The notes beneath the pieces are model-generated. The model was not told the DNA's origin and ran no database searches. It saw only the letters and a list, made by a program, of their open reading frames with translations. This document shows positions 1 through 9,390 of a stretch of DNA of 27,325 bases, piece after piece (position 1 is the first letter of the stretch; each line of letters starts with the position of its first letter). This DNA is from Reticulomyxa filosa. Taxonomy: Eukaryota > Foraminifera > Reticulomyxidae. The position numbers and the translations under genes are program-made. Location: assembly GCA_000512085.1 (NCBI GenBank), contig ASPP01019206.1:1-27325 (forward strand). The letters are read 5' to 3'.

Positions 1-2
1 AT

Positions 3-686
3 AATAATAATGACAATACCAATAAAAATGATAACAATAACAATAATAATAATAACAACAATTTAATGGGAGTGCAAGATCAGAATCAATCACTCTCATC
101 TTCCAACGCACACTCTGTCTACGGTGAGCACTCGCTGGAGAACATGGAACAAACCTTTGATCCAAGTGGACTAACTCAACCTAATTCAAAAGATATGTCC
201 ATGCCGTTAGGCGATAACGAACACGGAGACCGTCCTGCGCTAGAACCCGATCTCGAGTCTGCGTCCGCGTCCAAGAACGAAGCTGCAGATAGTCATGACT
301 CTGGACAAGAATATCAACACTACACAAACGACACGGACATTGGTGTTGAGGAAGATCTTGCTGTTGGGGTTGACTTGGGAGTGGATATTAAAATGGCTGA
401 TTCCGATGAGCTTTCACGCCATGATGACTCCGTCCCTATTACAGCCAATAATTTGCCCAATCCGATCCAAAATGATAATAACGCCAATCATACGATGATG
501 TTCGATGTGGAATCACAACCCGAACCATCACATTCACAGTTAGTACGCGATCAAAAGCATCAGCAAATGGAAGTAAACTCAGACTTAAATACTGTCAGCT
601 TGCTGCATCATAGAAATCTTCATGACAATGCCAATGCGACTTTACAGTTAATTGACAAACTAAAAGAAAAAAAAACAAAGAAATGA
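3..686 (+). CDS. Asn-rich acidic hypothetical protein, 3' part
   Basis: The reading frame is open to the left edge. The first bases are almost only AAT and AAC codons, so the first Met (position 66) lies inside a poly-Asn stretch and the true start is upstream of the window. After the Asn run come about 206 residues rich in Asp, Glu, Ser, Asn and His, without any domain I recognise. The last residues are a short basic tail (KLKEKKTKK) before TGA at 684-686. The composition suggests an intrinsically disordered tail of a larger protein. No membrane segment or Cys/His cluster is visible. I cannot assign a function. That it is coding rests on the long open frame and on non-repetitive codon use after the Asn run, so confidence is moderate. 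Confidence 0.6.
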   Translation, partial: NNNDNTNKNDNNNNNNNNNNLMGVQDQNQSLSSSNAHSVYGEHSLENMEQTFDPSGLTQPNSKDMSMPLGDNEHGDRPALEPDLESASASKNEAADSHDSGQEYQHYTNDTDIGVEEDLAVGVDLGVDIKMADSDELSRHDDSVPITANNLPNPIQNDNNANHTMMFDVESQPEPSHSQLVRDQKHQQMEVNSDLNTVSLLHHRNLHDNANATLQLIDKLKEKKTKK

Positions 687-1742
687 GTATATATCAATTA
701 TAACAACAATCACTTTTTTAAATTTATTTTGTCCTCATTGCACACTACTCAAGTTTTTGTCAAATGAAAAAATGCGATATTTTGGGTTAAACATGCACAA
801 TTTTTGTATATCCCTTACTGAGTAACGTTTTTGTTCTGTTTGTGATAATTGTAACTAGGTCAAGCGAAACTGAAACCCCTTTGGCTGAAGAGTTTTAACG
901 TGTAGTTAATTAATGATTGATATGCAATTTCTCAACAACATATGTTTTGTAGTACGCCATCATTTCTTTTTTTTCAATCTATTTTGTGCTTACTCCTTCA
1001 TTTACAATTTAGTACTTGGATATAGGGAGTTTCTTATGTAAAGTCCTTTTACGCTTTGCTACTTTCTTCAGACAATTCTCAAATCATTAAAAGAAAAGAA
1101 CACCAGAAAAAATTTTTTAGAACTGTTTGGGCGCAACAATTTAGTTTTGTTTTGTTTGTTTTATTTTCTGCTTTGCACTGCATTTTTCTGGAAAGAAACC
1201 ATGGCATTTAAGTCCACTTGTTTCTTTCTTCATGGAATTGCTGTGAATGTATCTCAGAGTACAAACAACAGACATTCAACAATAGTTTACTTGAATAAGA
1301 AGATGAGCTCATGGACGTCGCTAAAGAAAACTTCCTTAAAAAAAACGTATTGTTCTTAATTTGAAAGATTTGATAAAATTGCAAAAGCCTTTAATCAAAA
1401 GGGACATTTAAAATATTACACGGTATGTCGAAGTTTTTTTTTTGCACTTGAAAATGGCCTAAAAAAAGACATTGTTGGCACATTCCTCAAATCATTAAAA
1501 AAAATTATGTCCCTTTAACCGTTTTTTTGGTTAATGCAAGTGATTGGCACTTGAATGTAATTTTAAGAGGGAACGAACAAATTAACAGCAAGTTCACCAA
1601 AAACTCTCAAGACAGCGCACCAACGTTTGAGAATAATTGAATTTTTTTGTTTTAATTTCCAAAAAAATTTCTCAATTTAAAAAACTTTGATCAGACAAAG
1701 TAGTAAGTGAAATGAACATATAAACGAATCATTTTTTCACTT
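687..1742. other. intergenic, no gene seen
   Basis: AT-rich sequence between the end of the Asn-rich gene and the 3' end of the minus-strand glutaredoxin-like gene, so two converging 3' ends. Open frames here (for example 1147-1359) are short, low in complexity and resemble nothing I know. I see no tRNA or other RNA gene. Confidence 0.5.
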
Positions 1743-1747
1743 TTATT
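1742..1747 (-). terminator. possible poly(A) signal AATAAA
   Basis: On the minus strand AATAAA overlaps the TAA stop of the glutaredoxin-like gene (stop at 1745-1743). It matches the standard eukaryotic polyadenylation hexamer. Its position on the stop codon would imply a very short 3' UTR. Chance occurrence is easy in AT-rich DNA. Confidence 0.3.
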
Positions 1748-2703
1748 GCTTTGGGGTTGGTCTATTGGTGCACTCTGCCGCGTTAGTAACTCCCAGGTAT
1801 CCATAAAAGCCATTGTAATAAGCTTTTTGAGTTCTTGGCCAAGGTCGACGAGCAGGTGCCGTCAATTCCCATACTTTTTCAGCTGAAGCAAGATCTTTTC
1901 CTGATGCTACAAATTTGCCGTGTACCCACAATTGTGGTAATTCACCTGTGCCACTGTTAACACAACGCAATCAATGGTTCAAACAAATCTACGTATACAA
2001 AACTCCTCGAAAACCTTTTAAGAAAAACTTAACGCTTCTTGCAACACTTTTTGAAAATCTGGTCGGGAGCCAGCATCTCTCGCAGCAAATACAACTTCTG
2101 TTGTCATTCACATCCATCCACATAAACTTAAAAAACAAGGAAATTTTTGTTATTAAAATAGTTCGCAAAGTCAAATTTTTTTCTTAAGTAACTTGAATTT
2201 CGAACATTCAAAATAAATGCCTCTGACAAATCGTCATTGGGCTTATTCACACTTCCATTGCAGAATAACATCACCTCATTCAATTTTAGGTCCTATAGTG
2301 TATTTGAAATCGATCAAGAATTTTTTTGCTCCTTCTACCCCCTTTTTTATTGTTCATTTTTTTTTCGCTTTTTTTTGACACGAAAATTCTTCCAAAGCCG
2401 TTTAAAAACATTCAAATTTGAAAGGAGTTTCTCAGATTTATTAAACATTATCTTAACATCTTTGAATACATCTGCTGCAGGTCTGGCTTTCAATCTCTTT
2501 GCTGGTTCATATCTATAACACAAACCGTACAAATCTTCAATGGACACTGGTGGAGGGCCACGTTGTGATGCGTTGAATACCGCAAACAATCGCTTGGAAA
2601 CAACACCGAAAGCTGCAAACGAATTTGTGCTTTTCCATGGTGCCAGGCCACGTAAAGCATTGGTGCCAGAGAGACGATACTTGGATAAAATTGCAGAGCT
2701 CAT
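1743..2703 (-). CDS. glutaredoxin-like (thioredoxin-fold) protein lacking the CGFS cysteine, four exons
   Basis: Exons on the minus strand: 2703-2458, 2292-2193, 2097-2029 and 1945-1743. Phases agree at every junction and all introns are GT..AG, giving about 205 residues. Residues 1-80 are a basic, Ser/Ala-rich leader that could be a mitochondrial presequence. Residues about 85-160 follow the monothiol glutaredoxin pattern: EVMLFCNG where the family has VMLFMKG, then an FAARD segment, then LPQLWVHGKFVASG where the family has YPQLYVKGELVGG. At the CGFS active site the sequence reads NDDLS, so the Fe-S-binding and redox Cys is missing; one other Cys lies in LFC. The C-terminal 40 residues (RRPWPRTQ.., YYNGFYGYLG) are unknown to me. 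The family assignment is from pattern memory; a thioredoxin-fold subunit of a mitochondrial complex is the main alternative. It is divergent to the GSK3 gene. Confidence 0.6.
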
Positions 2704-3806
2704 TGCGATAAACTAAGTGATGAACTTATAACCAATATCAAAAAATTGTATTTCACCTGGAAAACAACTTTTTTTAACAGTAAGTATGGGGCTTGTCGTC
2801 TGTTTCTTTTAATAATTTATTCAATATATTTGAAACAAATTAGGCAACATTTCTCTTGATAGTTGCAAAATCAAGTTATATTTGGTTCTTTTCTAATAGT
2901 AATTCCTCTGAAAGCGTAAATCTCTCCGTTTTTTAAAAAATACGCATTTAGAAAAATCTTTTCAATAAGTCTGTTTTGTTAAAAAATATCGTGTCTACTT
3001 TTTGCTTGTGAACAATTAAGCCAAGTAGCACTTCAAAGCTTAAGAGACCCACTTTTCTTGATACTAGCTGGAATGGCTTGAACACAGAAAAATATGTATA
3101 TACTAAAATTTTACTAAAAATATAGATAAGAAATTAGTTTTCAATAATTACGAATATGCCACAATACGACCATCACTTTCCATTTTTCGTATTTATCAGT
3201 CTTTTCTCTAGGGAATATCTGAAAAAAAATTGAAAAATTCAAATCCATAGCATTCGTTTTGAATATTTTTTCTCTATGTTTTACTTTTGTCATAATTATT
3301 GTCATTCAAAAATTTCAGACCATACGGAAAAAACAAAAACATCTTCTAAGCGTAGAAAAAAAAGAACTGGCTTCGTTTTGATCGTTATTCTAATACACGA
3401 CTATCATTATTTGAAATATTTAAAGTGTAATTGTCAAAAGTTCATGATTTCTTAAAATTATAGCCGATTGTAAAAATAAAACTTTTTATAACAATAACCC
3501 TTTTTTTTGAATAAAATCTGAGAGTTTGAAGTGATTAAAAAGGTCAACTTTAATTTCATATTTTTTCTTGAAGTGTAAATCTACTTAAGATTGCATATTT
3601 CGCTTCTGAAGGGAATCAAGCAGTAATTTTATCAGGATTAGGAGTGTATTACGTAAAACAATTATAATCTAAAAACTCTTTGTATCTCACAAATAATTCT
3701 AATCTGTAATTCTAGAAAAGTTTTTCTCAAAGTTGTAAGAAAAATATATTACTCCATTCGCTCCACCCCTTTCAGCCGCTGAAGAATTTTGATACCCTCA
3801 AAAAAG
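2704..3806. other. divergent intergenic region
   Basis: About 1.1 kb of AT-rich DNA between the start of the minus-strand glutaredoxin-like gene and the plus-strand GSK3 gene. It should hold both promoters. I see no convincing open frame, RNA gene or repeat in it, only A and T runs. Confidence 0.5.
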
Positions 3807-5661
3807 ATGTCAAAAGCAAAACAAAGATATGTTGTTCAAAGGTACGGTAATTCTTTAAATAAATGTGATCAAAATAAATAATTAAAACAAGAAAAAACTG
3901 TTTTTGGGTGAACTGAACAGAACTTTGGGAAAAGGTGCCTTTGGCACAGTATATTTGACAAAGCAAGATGGTACCGATAATTACTTTGCAGTAAAAGAAA
4001 CCTTTCAAAATGTGCGGTACAAAGTTGAGTTGGTTTTTTGGTGTTAAGCAAAGGAGATGAAATGTGGCACTCTTGCAAACACCTTCCACAGAATCGAGAA
4101 GCAGATGTTATTAACACTCTGAAACACCCAGCGATCATTAAAGTGTTTCACATGTTTTACACACATAAAAAAGATGGAACTTACTTAAACATTGTAATGG
4201 AGTACCTACCGATTAGTTTGCATGATCTCATTCAACAAGCCAAAATGCAAAGGAAACAAATTCCAGAGTGTGATATAAAAGTTGAGTCACTCTTTTTTTT
4301 TCTCTCCCCCCCCCTCTTTCTTGCACACACATCCACTCATGCGTGCATATATGTACATGTACATGCATATGTGTGTGTGTGTGTTTGCACAAACAGTATT
4401 ACATGTTTCAACTCTGCCGAGCCTGCGCCTACCTTTCTCGCCGTCACATTTGTCATCGTGACATCAAACCTCATAACATTTTGGTGCATCCCAATTGCCA
4501 TGAGATTCGGCTTTGTGACTTTGGCAGTGCCAAAGTGTTGACAGACGGCGAATGGAATAAGCATTACATTTGCTCTCGTTTTTATCGTGCGCCCGAGCTG
4601 TTGTGCGAATCCAATTATTATACTTGCACCGTTGATTCATGGTCCATTGGATGCGTCATGGCTGAAATGTACTTAGGAGAGCCTTTGTTTGCTGGTCTAA
4701 ACACTTTGGAACAGCTGCAACATATCACTCAGTTGTTGGGACCTACTCCTCCTGGATACCCTCAATCTTGCACCCAATGCACAGGTTTTTCAATATAAAT
4801 TTGTTTTCCTTTTTTTTTTTTTTTTTTTTTAAAGTAGCTCTCATTTAAGTGTACATATACATATATGTGTATATGTGAATTGCATGATGCAATAAATTTT
4901 GTTCAAAAAATTGCCACCTAAGTTCTGTTGTTGTTGTTGTTGTTATCACCAAAGTTTGACAATAAACATTCTTGCGCTTGCAATCACAAAAAAGTTCACC
5001 CCGTACCCCAAGTAAAAAAAAAAAAAAAGGGGTTTTGTGAGAGACTTAACATTTTTTTTTTTTCCCCTCAAAAGTTCAGTCAATTCGAATCTCAAAGTGT
5101 GTGTGCAAACAAAAAACAAAAAAAAATGTGTGCGGGACAACAGCTGTGACGGCAAAAGATTGGAAAAATTTACTGCAACGTCGGTACAAAAATCCCAGCA
5201 AAGAAGCAGCTGACTTGTTGAGACTAATCGTGCAATACGATCCAAAAGCTCGTGTTGACTTGATGGATGCATTATTTCATCCTTTTTTGCGAGAAGTTGG
5301 CCTGGCATTGACATTGAAAGTCTTTGAACAAGACCAGGCCAGTTCAGAAATGACCGTTGCCAAAGGGCAAACTAAACAAGAAACTTTGAGTCAAGAAGCT
5401 GATCTTCAACAAAAGTTCAAAAAACTTGAAATAACATCACAATCTTCAAAAAACTCACAAAAAACGAAAGAAATATCAACATTTTTGGAAAAAATGAAAT
5501 GGGCACCGACTAATTCCTATTCCAATCAAGAGATTTCTGGATTCAAGGAGACATTCAAACATTTTAAACCTCTTACATTTTTAGAAGAAGAAATCCCTTA
5601 TCTGAAAAAAACATCCGACACTTTTGCTGACAAAAGTAACACTGCTGAGAAACAAAAATGA
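3807..5661 (+). CDS. glycogen synthase kinase 3 (GSK3)-type Ser/Thr kinase, five exons
   Basis: Exons 3807-3841, 3921-4023, 4092-4280, 4397-4784 and 5144-5661 join in phase to 410 residues; an in-frame stop at 3780-3782 supports the start. Gly loop GKGAFG (residues 15-20), catalytic Lys37 in AVKE, Glu49 in NREAD, HRD at 129-131, DFG at 150-152, and YICSRFYRAPE with activation-loop Tyr166. The GSK3 phosphate-binding pocket is intact: Arg48 (NRE, like R96 of human GSK3beta), Arg130 (HRD, like R180) and Lys155 (DFGSAK, like K205), so primed substrates should be recognised. The kinase domain ends near HPFL (residue 287), followed by a 120-residue Lys/Gln/Glu-rich tail. The N-terminus is only 12 residues before the kinase fold and lacks the inhibitory Ser9/Ser21 site. 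Introns 3 and 4 (4281-4396, 4785-5143) contain long T runs and ACATATATGT-like palindromes. Confidence 0.93.
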
Positions 5662-6714
5662 TGGAAAGAGAAAATATGCTTTCAACTATTTTAACAAAAT
5701 ATTCAAACTAGTAATGCGGGCTTGGGTTTTGCGGAAATAAATGGACTTGCCCAAAAAAAGTGCTTCCTTCCGCTCCCCCTCGCAATATATGCACAGGGAA
5801 GAGGCTGTTGTTAGGGAATTGTTTTGCAGGAGAATACAAAATACTCCAATGGTAAATTGATTTATTTGTCAATTTGTTTTTCTTTTTTTTTTTGATCTTT
5901 GTCGTTTCACTTGTTATTGTAATGACAGGAAACGCAAAGATTTGCACAGTAGTTGCAAAAAAAATGTTGAACAAGTTTTTAAATTTAGTCTAAATGTAAG
6001 TATAGTGTCATTTGCAAAACACAAAAGTAAAGGAAAACTGTCATCTCAAAAATTCGTATTCAAATTTAAAAGAACTTATCGTTTTAATCAAGAAAATAAA
6101 TATTTATATTTCTTACGTTGATGAAATCTTTAATGCTTTTTTTGGGCAATAGTTATCTTATGTCTTGTGGGGAGTCTACTGTGGAGAATCTGCACTAAAT
6201 GTAATACGTAAGGAACTTAGTTCCAAAAGAACAATGTCAATAAAAGGAAAGTAAATTAATGACAAAAGTAAAGTAAGAAAAGACAAGGAAGTAAGAAGTA
6301 GTTAACTGAGGAAGTTTAACCAAAGGGAGCTCCTCAGTTCCGTACAAGTTCAACTATGTGTGATAAGGGCTTGCCCTACAGTCTGATACGTACCGAAAAG
6401 GATATAAATTTTACTTTAATTAAGCAATCAATAAAAATACTATAAGAATGAAAAAGGACTAGGTGTAGATTTAATCCGTAAATATTACAAATAATAAAAG
6501 ACAATAAATTCCGATGTTAATACAAATTATTGATGTAAATGTATGAGGCAAAAACAAATTGCAAGTTAACAGGTTTCTGGATAGCATAGGACCTTAAAAG
6601 GACATGAAAAAAACTAAAGCAAAAAAGGGGCGATTATCAACGATTTGTTTGATAGAAGTCGATTTAATCCCTAATTTGTTTCAATGTCTTTTTCTTTCAC
6701 CCCAACAAAACAGA
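5662..6714. other. intergenic, no gene seen
   Basis: AT-rich stretch between the GSK3 and MZT1 genes, which run in the same direction. Minus-strand frame 5708-5974 is low in complexity and its translation resembles no family. I see no RNA gene. Confidence 0.5.
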
Positions 6715-7084
6715 ATGACTGCATGGAAGGTAAAAAAACTTTGAATAAAAAAGGGCGAAGCAACTCGGTTTCACTTTGTATGCTTGTGTTGTCGAAATAT
6801 TGAAAAAGCCCTATTTGAAATGTCAAAGATTTTGAACACTGGCTTGACTCGAGAACAACTTACAATCCTTGTTAAACTGTGCGAGTTAGAGATCAACCCA
6901 GAAGCATTAGCCAAAGTTGTGATACAACTACGAGAAAATGGACAAAATGCTGTGAATGAAAAAGATTTGAACACGAATGGCCATTCAAACTCGCTTCAAG
7001 TTTCGTTTTGCATCATTTTTTCATTTTTGTGTTTTAACTATCTATATTTGTGTTATGCGACACTGTGCACAGAAATGGTTTTAA
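6715..7084 (+). CDS. MZT1: mitotic-spindle organizing protein 1 (MOZART1/MZT1)
   Basis: The central exon (to 6999) encodes the whole MZT1 signature: ALFEMSKILNTGL (6805-6849), then LCELEINPEALAKVV, matching the family pattern of EISRILNTGL followed by LCE.G(V/I)NPEAL. MZT1 is a 70-90 residue helical protein that binds the N-terminal regions of gamma-tubulin complex proteins and helps recruit the complex to nucleation sites. The last intron is 7000-7072 (GT..AG); it adds the codons for KWF and a TAA at 7082-7084. The 5' end is uncertain: MTAWK (6715-6729) is followed by GTAAAA, and the only in-frame acceptor is at 6752-6753, giving a 24-nt intron and a leader GEATRFHFVCLCC not expected in the family. 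Another first exon may exist. Identity is secure; the first 20 residues are not. Confidence 0.85.
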
Positions 7085-7676
7085 GCTGACCTCATGGGGG
7101 CACTACCAACAAACTTTTTTGGGAACTTTTTTTCATATGTTTTTAATTTATTTAACTTTCGTTTTTACTTGTTCTTGAACATTCGGCGTAATTATCGGAT
7201 CAGAGAAATTTTGACACAGAGGCAATGTGTTTTTGTTTGAGCACTTTCATTAGTATTTTTTACAAGCGCAGATATCACCAAACGCAATTTTTGCGCTCTC
7301 TAATTTTTAGGCAGTCATTTCTGATGTGCGCAAAAAAAAAAAGATTACATTATATTACCCTCGTGTTGATATCATTAAAAATGAATCTGTATCGCAAAAA
7401 AAAGCTGCCAGATTTTTTATAAGAAGTAGAATAACAAATATCAGGAATGAAAAGAAATTATACTTTGTTTCACTTACTTTAGTGGATGCAATAAACAAGT
7501 TATATTGTACATTTTACACTCCTCCCTATCTCGTAGTGAGCAAATTTCACTATTGAAGAAGGAGTGGAATTATGAGGAAAGTTCAACTATATTGATGCCA
7601 ATCGTCGTTGCAACTTAATGTATTGTTATACGAACCAAACTGATTAAAACAAATAAATAAGCCAACACTACAAAAG
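7085..7676. other. intergenic, no gene seen
   Basis: About 590 AT-rich bases between MZT1 and the CCCH zinc-finger gene. Open frames at 7225-7422 and 7326-7556 are Lys/Phe-rich translations of A/T runs and look non-coding. The promoter of the downstream gene should lie here. Confidence 0.45.
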
Positions 7677-8899
7677 ATGACTCAAACAAATCACGGAAAC
7701 AATTGCAATGGAAACGGTGGTATTTGTGTAGTGCCCATTCCTCCCGCGGTTATTGGGAATAACCACAAAGGCAACGCAAATGAGCACAATAGTTCATTAA
7801 AGCTTTTTTTTTTTTTTGGAAATCTTTTGCTCTTTATACGTAATGTTGAAAAACAACAACTTTGAAAAAAATGTATTTGATTAATCAGTGCCGTCTGCCA
7901 TCTCTAATAATTTTTCTCGAACACAGGAGTGTGCTTACCTTTTCCGTCCTCCACGTTTACTAACTTGGATCACTTCAACAAAACGCTGGCAGCTGCAAGT
8001 CTTACAAGTGCCGTTGGCGAATTGTTGCAACTCACTACTTCGCCGTTATTTAACACATCTTCATTGGAAATGGTCACTGCTCCCTATTCCCTGGTAGTGT
8101 CCCCATCGACCATTTCCCAAACCACTGTTTCATCACCTGGAACCAGCTCTGCAAGTTTGATTTCCCCCTCATTTTTTTTTTCTTCTCTTCCTTGCCATCA
8201 TTTTTGACAAAGTAAAAGTGAATTGAGGGGGGGGGGAAAAAAAAATTGTTTTTTTTTTTTGACGTTACGTGCGTGACAGTCATCCATCCGATATAAATAC
8301 TCCATTTTCTTGTCAATCGAATTTTCCGACTACATTTAGTTTTGCAAGTGAAAATATGTTTCCCTCTCTTGGGACGACAGAATTCACACAACAGTACAAT
8401 TATCAACAAGTGTCGACAACCAATGGTCTGCCTTTTCCAAGCGTAACTAGCGCCATCAATAGCAGCTACTTATACGCTTCTGCAGCTGCTCAGGTGGAAT
8501 TCAGGCAGTCGAATAACACATGCATCCAAACACATCACAAATCGGCGCTTGTGGAAACTGCAAACAATGCTCCTTCTGTCCTTCAAAATACAGAGTTTTT
8601 TAAAAAAATGGCTCCAATGATTCCACTGTCGAATGAATCGCTTCGTAATGATCAACACACTCCAAACTTCACTCATCATAATGACAATGTATGTGTATTC
8701 GTGCCACTGTTTGATGTCCACTTATACTTAAACAAAACTTTTTTGGGTAACATAATCCACGAAACAGGAATCACTATTAAAGGAACTCAAAATGCGAGCA
8801 AAAAATGCCAATAAGATTTTACCAGTTTGTCGTCATTGGTCGTCCAAAGGACTTTGTAGATACGGTAACTCATGCCAGTTTCGACACCCTCAAATTTAA
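7677..8899 (+). CDS. CCCH-type zinc-finger protein with a single C-terminal finger
   Basis: Exon model: 7677-7719, 7927 to about 8155, about 8280-8688, and 8768-8899, roughly 270 residues. The first (7720-7926) and last (8689-8767, donor GTATGT) introns are GT..AG and in phase. The body is rich in Ser, Thr, Asn and Pro and looks disordered. The last exon encodes one finger at its end: C-RHWSSKGL-C-RYGNS-C-QFR-H, exactly C-X8-C-X5-C-X3-H, then PQI and stop. Proteins with this finger usually bind RNA (AU-rich elements, splicing or mRNA decay); a role in RNA binding is inference from the finger only. The middle intron is a problem: no canonical GT..AG pair joins the two flanking frames without losing about 20 residues (see findings). 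The frame of the finger is certain because spacing and stop agree. Confidence 0.75.
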
Positions 8900-9390
8900 G
8901 CGCAGTCCATGAAAAGTTTATCACATTGATTCATTTTCTTTTTTAAAGTATTTAGGCCCAAATGGGTTTGTTATATATGTACAATTACAAAGGGGTACTT
9001 TTCTTGAACAACTTGGTGAAACTTTTGTTGCACCAGTTTGAATTAAATTTATTTTAAAATAGTAACTTTTTTTTTTAAATTCTGTTTGATTCTCTTGGAG
9101 AGTGAAACTTTTCCGTAACTGATGCCGCGTTTTTAGCTAGTCTTATTTTCTTTAAGATTAGCCTTACACACCTGGTTGGTTATACAAATAGACTTTTAAA
9201 ACTACTGTTTTCCAATTGATCAATTTTTTAGTGCTGTTCGATCAAAAAATTTATCAAAATTAACTAAAACTTCTAAATAAGTTAGTGTCTAATTCTTAAG
9301 GTCTAGTTAAAGTATATTTTGGGCGTTTATTCAGCCGAGTAACGCCTTGCTTGTGAATTTTCTGCAATAGATTTAGAAGTTATATTCAAC
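8900..9390. other. intergenic, 3' UTR and promoter region
   Basis: About 490 bases between the CCCH gene and the ASNSD1-like gene. AT-rich with T runs and one TATATATGTACA-like palindrome near 8973-8984. No open frame or RNA gene is supported. Confidence 0.45.

Noticed and set aside
1-65. AAT/AAC run at the left edge considered as a non-coding microsatellite
   Set aside because: It is open in the frame of the following 206-residue protein and encodes poly-Asn like other genes in the window, so it is more likely coding.
3772-4138. Minus-strand frames with many Cys and Phe over the first GSK3 exons
   Set aside because: They are antisense to conserved kinase exons and have no motif.
5708-5974. 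88-codon minus-strand frame after the GSK3 gene
   Set aside because: Contains A/T-run translation (KKKKK) and no family resemblance; it looks non-coding.
7225-7556. Lys/Phe-rich overlapping frames between MZT1 and the CCCH gene
   Set aside because: Low-complexity translation of A and T runs without start context or homology.
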